Program-made: the position numbers and the translations under genes | Origin: DASXBA01 sp036406475 | Lineage (GTDB): Bacteria; Actinomycetota; Thermoleophilia; Solirubrobacterales; Thermoleophilaceae | DNA: 35,169 nucleotides | Reading direction: 5' to 3' | Assembly: GCA_036406475.1 (NCBI GenBank) | Contig: DASXBA010000158.1 | Location: 1 to 35,169 of the forward strand | Part shown: positions 23,772 to 31,813 of the stretch, piece after piece | Layout: the number at the start of each line of letters is the position of its first letter | Numbering within the stretch: the first letter of the stretch is position 1 | Notes under the pieces: model-generated | The model's database searches: none | Told to the model about the DNA's origin: nothing | The model's input: the letters and a program-made list of their open reading frames with translations, nothing else

Positions 23772-23795
23772 CCCCGCGCGTGACCTCGCGCGGGG
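23772..23795 (-). terminator. hairpin terminator downstream of marR
   Basis: Perfect 9-bp arms CCCCGCGCG (23772-23780) and CGCGCGGGG (23787-23795) around a 6-nt loop, 21 nt beyond the marR stop codon on the minus strand. No T-run. Confidence 0.55.
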
Positions 23796-23816
23796 ACTCG
23801 CGAGCGGAGCGCGGCG

Positions 23817-24242
23817 CTAGCTCTCTGCCAGCTGCCGCAGCAGCGCGACCGCGTCGCGAAGCAGCGCCTGCTCGTCCGCCGAGAGGTCCTCGTCGATCGC
23901 GCGGGCCAGCCAGCCCTCGCGGCGGCGGCGGTCGGCCTCGAGCGCCGACTTTCCCTCGCCAGTCAGGGCCACCAGGGCCCGGCGGCGGTCGTCGGGGTCG
24001 GGGCTGCGGGACACGAGGCCGTCGCTCTCGAGGTCGCTCACGGTTTGCGCCATCGACTGCGGCCGGACTCGCTCGGCCACGGCCAGGTCGCTGACGCTCT
24101 GCGGGCCGCCGCGGTCGAGGCGGCCGAGCACGGCGCCGTGGGAGAGCGGGAAGCTGTGTTCGGCGCGAAGGCGGCGGATCAGCTGCCCGAGCACGACGCG
24201 CAGGTCGCTGGCGACGAGCGCCGGGTCCGTCTTGGTCGGCAC
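23817..24242 (-). CDS. MarR family regulator
   Basis: 141 residues. The winged helix is typical: LSHGAVLGRLDRGGPQSVSDL, then ERVRPQSMAQTVSDLESDGLV and SRSPDPDDRRRALVALTGEG (wing). The helical ends provide the dimer interface. The GTG start (24240-24242) is supported by a -10 box TATGAT 6 nt upstream. It is divergent from an MFS exporter gene across 59 bp that hold a strong palindrome, so it most likely represses itself and the exporter operon and is released by a transported compound, as for many MarR/efflux pairs. Confidence 0.93.
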   Translation of the reverse strand: MPTKTDPALVASDLRVVLGQLIRRLRAEHSFPLSHGAVLGRLDRGGPQSVSDLAVAERVRPQSMAQTVSDLESDGLVSRSPDPDDRRRALVALTGEGKSALEADRRRREGWLARAIDEDLSADEQALLRDAVALLRQLAES

Positions 24243-24248
24243 GGGCCG

Positions 24249-24294
24249 ATCATACCGCGATAGACAGTCAAACTGAACAGTTTGCCTGTATAGT
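24249..24294. promoter_or_regulatory. divergent leaderless promoters with MarR operator
   Basis: Perfect inverted repeat CAAACTG-AA-CAGTTTG (24269-24284), extended to 12-bp arms with one mismatch (24264-24289). It overlaps the -35 regions of both promoters: minus strand TATGAT (24249-24254), 6 nt before the marR GTG, and plus strand TATAGT (24289-24294), 7 nt before the MFS GTG. Binding would silence both genes. Confidence 0.75.
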
Positions 24295-24301
24295 CCAAGC
24301 G

Positions 24302-26014
24302 GTGGGGAACCGAACCGCGGACGACCGCTACAAGTGGCTGGCGCTGTCGAACGCCACCCTTGCCGTGCTCCTGGCGACCCTCGACGCGTCGATCACGCTG
24401 ATCGCGATGCCGGACATCTTTCGCGGCATCCACCTCGACCCGCTGCTGCCGTCCAACAGCTTCTACCTGCTCTGGATGATCCTCGGCTACCTGGTCGTGA
24501 CGAGCGTGCTGATCGTGAGCCTGGGCCGGCTCGGCGACATGTACGGGCGCGTCCGGATCTACAACCTCGGCTTCCTCATATTCACTGTCGCGTCGCTGCT
24601 CCTGACGGTCGACTGGATGACCGGGAAAGCGGGCGCCGACTACCTGATCGTGTTCCGGATCGTGCAGGGCGTGGGCGGGGCCTGCCTGCTCGCCAACGCC
24701 GCGGCGATCATCACGGACGCGTTCCCCGCAAACCAGCGCGGGATGGCGCTCGGCATCAACAACATCGTCGGCGTCAGCGGCATGTTCGTCGGGCTCCTGC
24801 TCGGCGGGCTGCTCGCGCCGATCGACTGGCGGCTCGTCTTCCTGGTCTCGGTGCCGGTCGGGCTGTTCGGAACGGTGTGGGCCTATCTCAAGCTCGAGGA
24901 GCGCTCGGAGCCGCGGCGGCGGCCCGTGGACTGGTGGGGCAACGCGCTCTTCGCCGGCGGCCTCGTCTGCCTCATGGTTGCCGTCACCTACGGGATCCGG
25001 CCGTACGGCGCGAGCGCCACGGGCTGGGGAAGCCCCAAGGTTCTTGCGCTCCTCGCCGCCGCCGTGACCTGCCTGGTCGCCTTCGTTGCCGTCGAGCGGC
25101 GCGTGCCCGACCCGATGTTCCGGCTGCCGCTGTTCCGCATCCGCGCCTTCACCTTCGGCACGCTGTCCACGTTCCTGTCGGCGGTCGCGCGTGGGGGTCT
25201 TCTGTTCATGCTGATCATCTGGCTCCAGGGGATCTGGCTGCCGCAGCACGGCTACGACTTCACGGAGACGCCGCTGTGGGCCGGCATCTACATGCTCCCG
25301 CTCACCATCGGGATGCTGGTGGCGGGGCCGCTGTCGGGATATTTGTCGGACCGCTTCGGGGCGCGGCCGTTCGCCACCGGCGGCATGATCGGGGCGGCGC
25401 TGAGCTTCGGCCTGCTGATGCTCCTGCCGATCGACTTTTCCTATCCGGAGCTCGCGGCGGTCCTGGCCCTGATCGGGATCTCGATGGGCCTGTTCTCGTC
25501 ACCCAACCGCGCGGCGGTGATGAACAGCCTGCCCCCGGGCGACCGCGGCGCCGGCGGGGGGATGAACCAGACCTTCCAGAACTCCGCGCAGGTCATCTCG
25601 ATCGGGATCTTCTTCACGCTGATGATCATCGGGCTGTCGAGCAGCCTCCCGGCGGCGATGTCGAGCGGGCTCCAGGCGCACGGCGTGAGCGCCGCCACGG
25701 CTCACCGCGTGGCCGGCCTGCCGCCGGTCGCGGTCCTGTTCGCCGCCTTCCTCGGCTACAACCCGGTCCAGCACCTGCTCGGCACTCATGCCCTGGCCGG
25801 GCTCAGCGCGCACGACCAGGCCGTGCTCACGGGCCACTCGTTCTTCCCGCACCTGATCTCGGGCCCGTTCCGCACCGGACTGCACGAGGCGTTCGCGTTC
25901 GCGATCGCCGCCTGCCTCGTGGCGGCCGCGGCCTCGCTCATGCGCGGCGGTCGTCCCGTCGAGGTCAGCCGCCCGCTAGCCACCCCACGACCCGAGGAGC
26001 TCCATGCAAGTTGA
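24302..26014 (+). CDS. MFS exporter, DHA2 family (14 TM)
   Basis: 570 residues, the usual size for 14-TM drug:H+ antiporters. TM1 carries LATLDASITLIAMPDI, the D-x(n)-T/S-I-V-N-like DHA2 signature; motif A is LGRLGDMYGRVRIY; motif C appears as GVSGMFVGLLLGGLLAPIDWR. A large internal segment and a long final loop before the last TM (about residues 480-530) are as in relatives. The GTG start is set by the leaderless -10 box 7 nt upstream. Controlled by the divergent MarR. It overlaps the metallo-beta-lactamase-fold gene by 11 bp, so the two are co-transcribed. The substrate is unknown, probably a hydrophobic or toxic compound. Confidence 0.93.
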   Translation: MGNRTADDRYKWLALSNATLAVLLATLDASITLIAMPDIFRGIHLDPLLPSNSFYLLWMILGYLVVTSVLIVSLGRLGDMYGRVRIYNLGFLIFTVASLLLTVDWMTGKAGADYLIVFRIVQGVGGACLLANAAAIITDAFPANQRGMALGINNIVGVSGMFVGLLLGGLLAPIDWRLVFLVSVPVGLFGTVWAYLKLEERSEPRRRPVDWWGNALFAGGLVCLMVAVTYGIRPYGASATGWGSPKVLALLAAAVTCLVAFVAVERRVPDPMFRLPLFRIRAFTFGTLSTFLSAVARGGLLFMLIIWLQGIWLPQHGYDFTETPLWAGIYMLPLTIGMLVAGPLSGYLSDRFGARPFATGGMIGAALSFGLLMLLPIDFSYPELAAVLALIGISMGLFSSPNRAAVMNSLPPGDRGAGGGMNQTFQNSAQVISIGIFFTLMIIGLSSSLPAAMSSGLQAHGVSAATAHRVAGLPPVAVLFAAFLGYNPVQHLLGTHALAGLSAHDQAVLTGHSFFPHLISGPFRTGLHEAFAFAIAACLVAAAASLMRGGRPVEVSRPLATPRPEELHAS

Positions 26015-26672
26015 GTGGTACGGCCAGTCCGCGTTCCGGCTGAGCACGGACGACGTGACCGTCTTCATCGATCCCTTTGGCGACGTCTCCGGCCTCGCCG
26101 ACCGGGGCATCCAGTTCGAGTACCCGGCGATCGAGGGCGTGGACGCCGACCTCCTGCTCGTGACCCACGAGCACCGGGACCACAACGGCGTCGAGGCGAT
26201 CGGCGGGTCGCCGGCCGTGCTCCGATCCACGGCGGGCAAGCACGAGTCGCCGGTCGGAGAGGTGGTGGGGGTGGCCTCCGAGCACGACCCGGAAGCCGGG
26301 ACCGCGCGCGGGCCCAACACGATCTTCAAGTTCGAGCTCGACGGCCTGCGGGTGGCGCACTTCGGCGACTTCGGCCAGAGCGCGCTGCGGCCCGAGCAGG
26401 CCGAGGCGATCGGCGACGTGGACCTGCTGTTCATCCCGGTCGGCGCCGGCCCGACGATCGGGGCGGAGGCGGCCGCCGAGATCGTGGGCCGGATCGGCCC
26501 GAGCTGGGTCGTGCCGATGCACTACCGCACGCCGAGAGTCGGCTTCCTCGAGCCGGCCGACGACTTCCTCGGCCGGATCGGCCAGGTCGAGCGCTTCGAC
26601 GGGCCGAGCTTCGACACCGCGAGCCTGCCCGACGGCGGCGGGCCCGTGGCCGTGGTGCCCGCCTCTCCATAA
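26004..26672 (+). CDS. metallo-beta-lactamase-fold hydrolase (UPF0173-like)
   Basis: 222 residues, cytosolic. The start MQVEWYGQSAFRL is typical of the UlaG/UPF0173 branch. Metal ligands are visible: THEHRDHN (His55, His57, Asp59, His60), a later SEHD, HFGDFG (bridging Asp) and PMHYRT near the C-terminus. This group hydrolyses lactones, phosphodiesters or similar bonds; the substrate here is unknown. GAGGAG lies 4 nt before the ATG, inside the MFS gene it overlaps. The stop codon TAA forms part of the -10 box of the next MFS gene. Placed between two exporters, it may process or detoxify their substrate (inference). Confidence 0.9.
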   Translation: MQVEWYGQSAFRLSTDDVTVFIDPFGDVSGLADRGIQFEYPAIEGVDADLLLVTHEHRDHNGVEAIGGSPAVLRSTAGKHESPVGEVVGVASEHDPEAGTARGPNTIFKFELDGLRVAHFGDFGQSALRPEQAEAIGDVDLLFIPVGAGPTIGAEAAAEIVGRIGPSWVVPMHYRTPRVGFLEPADDFLGRIGQVERFDGPSFDTASLPDGGGPVAVVPASP

Positions 26673-26673
26673 T
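26668..26673 (+). promoter_or_regulatory. -10 box of the second MFS gene, overlapping the upstream stop codon
   Basis: CATAAT (26668-26673) contains the TAA stop of the hydrolase gene and lies 8 nt before the GTG at 26682. This favours 26682 over the GTG at 26676, which is only 2 nt away. Confidence 0.5.
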
Positions 26674-26681
26674 CGGTGACC

Positions 26682-28127
26682 GTGGAACGGATCGACGCTC
26701 ACGTATGGCGAATCAGCGCGGTGGTGATCGTCGGCTCGATCATGTCGATCCTCGACACGACGATCGTCAACGTCGCGCTCGAGACGCTCGGCCGCGAGCT
26801 CCACAGCACCATCGACGACATCCAGTGGGTCGTGACCGGCTACATGCTGTCGCTGGCGGCGGTGATCCCGGTCACCGGCTGGGCCGCGCGCCGCTTCGGG
26901 GCCAAGCGCGTCTACCTGGTCTCGCTGCTGCTCTTCACCTTCGGCTCGGCGCTCTGCGGGCTCGCCTCCTCGACCAACGAGCTGATCGTCTTCCGGGTCC
27001 TTCAGGGCTTCGGCGGCGGGATGATCCTGCCGATCGGCCAGATGATGATGGCCGAGGCCGCGGGGCCCAAGCGCATGGGCCGGGTGATGAGCATCGTGGC
27101 AATACCGGCCATGCTCGCGCCGATCCTCGGGCCGACGATCGGCGGCCTGATCGTGGACAACGCCAGCTGGCGCTGGATCTTCTTCGTCAACATCCCGATC
27201 GGGGTGATCGCCGTGCTCTCGGGGCTCCGCTACCTGCCGAGGGCCGAGCCGGGCAAGGCCAACCCGCTCGACTTCCGCGGCCTGCTGCTCATGTCCAGCG
27301 GGCTCCCGCTCTTCACCTACGGGCTGGCCGAGGTGGCCGCGAAGGGGGGAGGGCTCGGCAGCCCCAAGGCGATCGTGCCGGGGATCGCCGGGATCGTCCT
27401 CGTCGCCGCGTTCGCCTGGCACGCGCTGCACACGCGCTACCCGCTGCTCGACCTGCGCCTCTACCGGAGGGCGACGTTCGCGTCGGCGTCGATCGCGATG
27501 TTCTGCCTCGGCGCCGCGCTGTTCGGGTCGATGATCCTGCTCCCGCTCTACTGGCAGCAGATCCGCCATCAGAGCGTCGTCGACACCGGGCTGCTGACGG
27601 CACCGCAGGGGATCGGCATGGTCCTCATCATGCCGCTCACCGGAAGGCTCACCGACCGTTTCGGCGGCGGGCCGCTGGCACTCGCCGGGGCGATAGTGAC
27701 CACGGTGCTGACGATCCCCTTCGCGCTCATCGGCACTCACACGTCGTTCGCCTGGCTCTCGATCGCCATGGCCGTGCGCGGCGTCGGGATCGGGCTGGCA
27801 TTCCTGCCCGCGATGTCCGCCGCCTTCGCCTCCCTCGAGCGTGAGGAGGTGGCGACGGCCACGCCGCAGCTGAACGTCCTCCAGCGGACCGGCGGCTCGA
27901 TCGGAACGGCGGTGCTGGCGGTGGTGCTCCAGCACGAGCTGACCGGGGCCCACGGCCTCGACGCCGCCGCGAACGCCTACGGCACGGCGTTCTGGGTCGC
28001 GGCCGGGCTCACCGCCCTCGCGATTCCGCCATGCATCGTCCTGCTGCGCGCCGAGCGCAAGGCGCGCGCCGCCAAGGGAGATGCCGGCACTCCCGCGGAC
28101 GCGATGGCCGAGGCTGTCGCGGCCTAG
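26682..28127 (+). CDS. MFS exporter, DHA2/EmrB-QacA family (14 TM)
   Basis: 481 residues. MSILDTTIVNVALETL in TM1 is the exact DHA2 signature; ARRFGAKRVYLVSLLLFTFG is motif A; FRVLQGFGGGMILPIGQ and MLAPILGPTIGGLIVDNASWRWIFFVN (given here in parts: LAPILGPTIGGLIVDN, SWRWIFFVN) are motif C and the loop typical of EmrB. Hydrophobic spans run throughout, consistent with 14 TM helices. It is a proton-driven multidrug-type exporter. The start GTG 26682 is chosen from the -10 spacing; GTG 26676 would add two residues. It is not a close copy of the first MFS gene. The stop overlaps the convergent methyltransferase by 4 bp. Confidence 0.93.
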   Translation: MERIDAHVWRISAVVIVGSIMSILDTTIVNVALETLGRELHSTIDDIQWVVTGYMLSLAAVIPVTGWAARRFGAKRVYLVSLLLFTFGSALCGLASSTNELIVFRVLQGFGGGMILPIGQMMMAEAAGPKRMGRVMSIVAIPAMLAPILGPTIGGLIVDNASWRWIFFVNIPIGVIAVLSGLRYLPRAEPGKANPLDFRGLLLMSSGLPLFTYGLAEVAAKGGGLGSPKAIVPGIAGIVLVAAFAWHALHTRYPLLDLRLYRRATFASASIAMFCLGAALFGSMILLPLYWQQIRHQSVVDTGLLTAPQGIGMVLIMPLTGRLTDRFGGGPLALAGAIVTTVLTIPFALIGTHTSFAWLSIAMAVRGVGIGLAFLPAMSAAFASLEREEVATATPQLNVLQRTGGSIGTAVLAVVLQHELTGAHGLDAAANAYGTAFWVAAGLTALAIPPCIVLLRAERKARAAKGDAGTPADAMAEAVAA

Positions 28128-28720
28128 AACCGCAACCGGTGGATCTCGACGACACCCCGTGAGCGCGTCTCGCTGCGCCAGCGGCGGCGGGCCTCGGCGA
28201 GGAAGGCGTCGGCCGCCGCTCGGCCGGGATCGGCGAGCCACGCCTCGGGCGCGAGCCTCGGCAGGAGCGACAGCAGCGGGGCCACGCTTTGCCGCTCGTA
28301 GAGCACGTCGGCGGCCAGCACCAGATCGAACGGCCCGCGCCGCACGAGCTCCTCGGGCTCCGTCCAGTCGGCCGCCGCGGTCTCGACGTCGACGCCGTTG
28401 ACGGCCGCGTTGCGCGCCACCAGCGCCAGCGCCTCGGCGTCGACGTCGGTGGCCAAGGCCAGGGCGCCCGAGCGCGCCGCGGCCACGCTCGGCACGCCGA
28501 GTCCGCAGCCGAGCTCGACCACTCGCTGGCCGCTCAGGGGAGCCCCGTCGAGCTCGCCCGCGAGGGCCACGCCGCTGCGCCACAGGACGGCCCAGTAGGG
28601 CGCCAACGGCGCCCACTCCACCGGGCCGTCGTCGGGGAGCTCCGCGGCTTCGGCGGGCTGAATGACGCGAAGCTTCCCCCGCGGCAGCTCGAGCGAATGG
28701 GTGATCAGCTCATCGGGCAT
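28124..28720 (-). CDS. class I SAM-dependent methyltransferase (Methyltransf_16/METTL21-like)
   Basis: 198 residues. Motif I is VVELGCGLGVPS (residues 68-78); motif II DVDAEAL; the motif-IV region FDLVLAADVLYERQSVAPLL is the D-V-L-Y signature of the protein-lysine/nicotinamide methyltransferase group (METTL21, ETFB-KMT). The N-terminal LPRGKLRVIQP and WAPLAPYWAVLWRSGVALA segments match bacterial relatives. It probably methylates a protein lysine or a small molecule; the target is unknown. The ATG lacks an obvious Shine-Dalgarno and a near -10. It converges with the second MFS gene (4-bp overlap) and its start faces away from the ceramidase-like gene. Confidence 0.88.
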   Translation of the reverse strand: MPDELITHSLELPRGKLRVIQPAEAAELPDDGPVEWAPLAPYWAVLWRSGVALAGELDGAPLSGQRVVELGCGLGVPSVAAARSGALALATDVDAEALALVARNAAVNGVDVETAAADWTEPEELVRRGPFDLVLAADVLYERQSVAPLLSLLPRLAPEAWLADPGRAAADAFLAEARRRWRSETRSRGVVEIHRLRF

Positions 28721-28751
28721 TTGAACCGGCGCGAGCGCGAGCGCCCGTTGT

Positions 28752-28763
28752 TACCTTGCTCCG
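28752..28763 (+). promoter_or_regulatory. candidate -10 box of the ceramidase-like gene
   Basis: TACCTT (28752-28757) is followed by 6 nt and then ATC (28764), in frame with the exported protein. The arrangement equals that of leaderless genes elsewhere in the window, apart from the codon. Confidence 0.35.
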
Positions 28764-28793
28764 ATCAGGTTCGCAGGGGGGACTTGTGCCGCA

Positions 28794-31700
28794 GTGGTGG
28801 GGCTCGTGTGCGCGCTTCTGCCGGCCGCCGCGCAGGCGGACGGGCAGGTACGGGCCGGCGCCGCCGTGCTCGACGGCACCTACCACGTAGGGAACTCGGC
28901 CGGCCAGTACGCGTCCACGCGAGACGGCGGCTACGGCGATCCCGACCCGCACCTCCAGTCGGTCAAGAACCAGGCCTCGTACGGGGTGCAGTCGCGCGAG
29001 TCGGTGCGGGCGATCGTCGTGCGCGGCGGGGACGGCAAGTACGTGGCGATCGTCAGCGACGACCACTACATCCCGCAGGACGCGCTCTGGCGCCGCACCG
29101 CGCAGCTGCTCGACGCCGACACGCACGGCGCGATCAACGAGAAGAACCTGACGATGGCGGTGACCCACAACCACAGCTCGCCGTCCTACTCATCGCTCGA
29201 CTGGGGCGTCTGGACCTTCCAGGACGTCTTCGACTTCCGCTTCTTCGACTACTACGCGCATCAGAACGCCGCGGCGGTCGAGAAGGCGATGGCGAACATG
29301 CACGACGTTCGCGTGAGCGCGACCGTCAGCCACTTCGACGCCTTCCAGAAGAACCCGATGGGGCCGGGCCTCGCCGACGACGGCAGTCCCGACGGCTTCC
29401 CGCGTCCGTACACCGACCACGACCTCTCGGTCGTCCACTTCGAGGACCTGCACACGCACGACGCCGTCGCGACGCTGCTCAACATCGGCCAGCACCCTGA
29501 GATGCTCGAGGGCTACGACCTGATCTCGGGCGAGTGGCCCGCCGCCACCGAGCGCTTCGTGGACCGTGCCGTGGGCGGCGTCACGATGATCACCCAGAAC
29601 GCGACCGGCACGAGCGAGGTCGAGGAGGATCGTTGGCACCCGATCCACGACCGCGCCCTCTTCAACCACGCGCAGTACGGCCAGATGGAGTGGGGCGCGC
29701 GAGAGCTCGCCAACGCGGTGATCGGCGACGTCGGCGACATCCGTAGACAGCGCCCGAATCCGGACACCCGGCCCACTCCGTACGGCGGCACGTCGTACCA
29801 CGACCGCTTCGTGCCCTGGATGTCGAGCTTCCCGGTGGCGATCGACGACCGCTGGTTCCCGGGCCCCGTGTCGCACCCGTATCCGGGCGTGTCGTCGTGC
29901 CGCACCGATCCGGCGCTTCAGGGCCAGCCACGCATTCCCCTGGCGGGCCTGCCCGACTGCGAGGACGCGCCCACGGGCGACTCGCTCTCGCCGGTCATGA
30001 CGCTGGGCGGCAACTCGCCGGGCCTTTCGACCGACGACTTCGAGAGCCTCGGCGTTCCGATCCCGGAGAACTACTCGGCGCCGTCCACGACGGGGCTCGA
30101 GGACACGCTCGGCGTGCACATGCAGGCGATCCGCCTCGGCGACATCCTGCTCACGGTCTGCTCGTGCGAGCAGTGGGTCGACCAGTCGTACAACATCAAG
30201 ACGCGTACGGACACGAAGCCGGGCAACGAGTACGTCGGCTACGACGCCACCTCGCCGGACGCCGACCCGAGCGAGAGGTGCACGAAGAACGGCGACGGCA
30301 CCTGGGACTGCACGCTCGCCGACCTGCCGGCGCCGCCGGTGACCAAGAAGTTCCCGGACAAGCTGATCGAGCACATGCGCGCCCAGGTGCTCAACGACGC
30401 GACGGGCTGGGACGACCCGACCTGCACCCGGCTCGGCTGCGGCGCGCAGGCCGAGTCGGAGCCGACCGACCCGAGCAAGGTCTTCGGCAACTACACGCAC
30501 GACGACACGACCGTCCGCGGGGGCAAGAACCAGGCGAGCGACTACGCGCGCGACCGCGGCTACAAGCTCACGATCACGATCGCGATGGCCAACGACTACA
30601 ACGGCTACATCGCGACCTATCGCGAGTTCATGGACCACGACCACTACCGCAAGGCGCTCACCGGCTGGGGCCCGCACTCGAGCGACTACTACGCCACACG
30701 TCTGTCGCAGATGGGCCACGCTCTCAAGGGCGACGACGGCGCGCGCGACGCGGTGGACGGCCAGACCGACCCGCAGAAGGCGGCCCCGGCGTGGGCGGCG
30801 ATGGTGGCCAAGGAGGTGGGCGACCAGGCCCAGGAGGAGGCGAAGGTGCGCGGAGTCGGCGAGGCGGCGTCCGCCGGCGTCAAGGCCTATGCGGACACGC
30901 TGCCCGACGACGGCGGCGACGGCGCCGAGCTGGTGCAGCCCAAGGACATCCGGCGCTTCGACGCGGCCACCTTCACCTGGGACGGCGGCAACAACTACAC
31001 CGACAACCCCGAGGTGACCGTCGAGCGCAAGGTCGGCTCGGGCTGGCAGACCTTCGCCGACCAGAGCGGCGAGGTGCCGGTCACGCTCAAGTACCCGGGC
31101 TCGTCCGCCGCCGACGTCGCCACCTACCGCGCGGGCGGCCAGGTGTGGAAGTGGACGGCCAGCTTCGAGGCGTTCGTCTCGCGCTTCCCTCTCGTCGACC
31201 CCGCGGGCGGCGCCTACACGGCCACCCCGGCCGGGACCTACCGCTTCGTGGTGCACGGCAAGTGGCGCCAGGGCGGAGCCGACACCGACTACACGCGTAT
31301 CTCGAACCCGTTCGAGGTCAGGCCGTGGAACGGGCTCACCGTGGAGGACGCGCGCGTCGACTCCGGCGGGCACGTGACGTTCCGGGCGGGCCCGGCACAC
31401 GAGCTCAAGGAGCAGACCGTTCGGAACACCGCGCGGCCGCCGTTCAATCCGGACAACTCGCCGGTCGCCTTCCAGATCGGTCCCGTCGACTTCCCCGACA
31501 CGGCCGCCGACCGCGCGGCCACCGGCGCCCGCTTCCTCGACCCCACCCGCGGCTACTCGGGCACCGGCATGGACAACGTCGAGCACTACTGCCTCGACTG
31601 CTCCTTCCGGCCCTGGCTCGACTCCACCGACGACCTGACGGCGACCGTGACCGTCGGCGGACACCAGGAGCGGCTGCGGCCGGACTCGCACGGCGGCTTC

Positions 31701-31799
31701 CGGACGAGCTCGGTCCTGAAGCCGGGAGCCCGCGCCACGATCGCGATCGCGGACGCCTGGGGCGACACCACCGCTGCGGCGGCGAGTGTCAACCGCTGA
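28794..31799 (+). CDS. secreted neutral/alkaline ceramidase-like protein
   Basis: 1001 residues from the first canonical start (GTG 28794); in-frame codons from ATC 28764 encode IRFAGGTCAAVVGLVCAL, which gives a proper signal peptide with a positive charge, so the true start may be there. Homology pattern to neutral non-lysosomal ceramidase: AGAAVLDGTYHVGNSAGQYAS at the start, THNHSSP (about residue 124, family THTHSGP), NIGQHPEML (about 230, Zn His region), TMITQNATGTSEV (about 265-277, nucleophile region), NDYNGYIATYREF (about 600), and a C-terminal beta domain (PEVTVERKVGSGWQTF, YRFVVHGKWRQGG). It is longer than usual (about 650-780 residues) through a large insertion around residues 360-560 and a C-terminal extension after residue 850. 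It would hydrolyse N-acyl lipids outside the cell. This is the family; activity is inferred. Confidence 0.82.
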   Translation: MVGLVCALLPAAAQADGQVRAGAAVLDGTYHVGNSAGQYASTRDGGYGDPDPHLQSVKNQASYGVQSRESVRAIVVRGGDGKYVAIVSDDHYIPQDALWRRTAQLLDADTHGAINEKNLTMAVTHNHSSPSYSSLDWGVWTFQDVFDFRFFDYYAHQNAAAVEKAMANMHDVRVSATVSHFDAFQKNPMGPGLADDGSPDGFPRPYTDHDLSVVHFEDLHTHDAVATLLNIGQHPEMLEGYDLISGEWPAATERFVDRAVGGVTMITQNATGTSEVEEDRWHPIHDRALFNHAQYGQMEWGARELANAVIGDVGDIRRQRPNPDTRPTPYGGTSYHDRFVPWMSSFPVAIDDRWFPGPVSHPYPGVSSCRTDPALQGQPRIPLAGLPDCEDAPTGDSLSPVMTLGGNSPGLSTDDFESLGVPIPENYSAPSTTGLEDTLGVHMQAIRLGDILLTVCSCEQWVDQSYNIKTRTDTKPGNEYVGYDATSPDADPSERCTKNGDGTWDCTLADLPAPPVTKKFPDKLIEHMRAQVLNDATGWDDPTCTRLGCGAQAESEPTDPSKVFGNYTHDDTTVRGGKNQASDYARDRGYKLTITIAMANDYNGYIATYREFMDHDHYRKALTGWGPHSSDYYATRLSQMGHALKGDDGARDAVDGQTDPQKAAPAWAAMVAKEVGDQAQEEAKVRGVGEAASAGVKAYADTLPDDGGDGAELVQPKDIRRFDAATFTWDGGNNYTDNPEVTVERKVGSGWQTFADQSGEVPVTLKYPGSSAADVATYRAGGQVWKWTASFEAFVSRFPLVDPAGGAYTATPAGTYRFVVHGKWRQGGADTDYTRISNPFEVRPWNGLTVEDARVDSGGHVTFRAGPAHELKEQTVRNTARPPFNPDNSPVAFQIGPVDFPDTAADRAATGARFLDPTRGYSGTGMDNVEHYCLDCSFRPWLDSTDDLTATVTVGGHQERLRPDSHGGFRTSSVLKPGARATIAIADAWGDTTAAAASVNR

Positions 31800-31800
31800 G

Positions 31801-31806
31801 TAGGAT
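31801..31806 (+). promoter_or_regulatory. -10 box of the LVIVD gene (leaderless)
   Basis: TAGGAT lies 1 nt after the stop codon of the ceramidase-like gene and 7 nt before the GTG at 31814, so the LVIVD gene can be transcribed on its own as well as by read-through. Confidence 0.5.
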
Positions 31807-31813
31807 TCCGGCT

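Noticed and set aside
25965..28616. 883-codon minus-strand frame across the MFS genes
   Set aside because: Antisense to genes with clear MFS and metallo-beta-lactamase signatures; low-complexity Arg/Gly/Asp composition.
29897..31813. Upstream extension of the LVIVD frame
   Set aside because: The open frame reaches 29897 but this part is out of frame with the ceramidase-like gene and has no protein-like pattern; the signal peptide, the GTG at 31814 and its -10 box fix the start.
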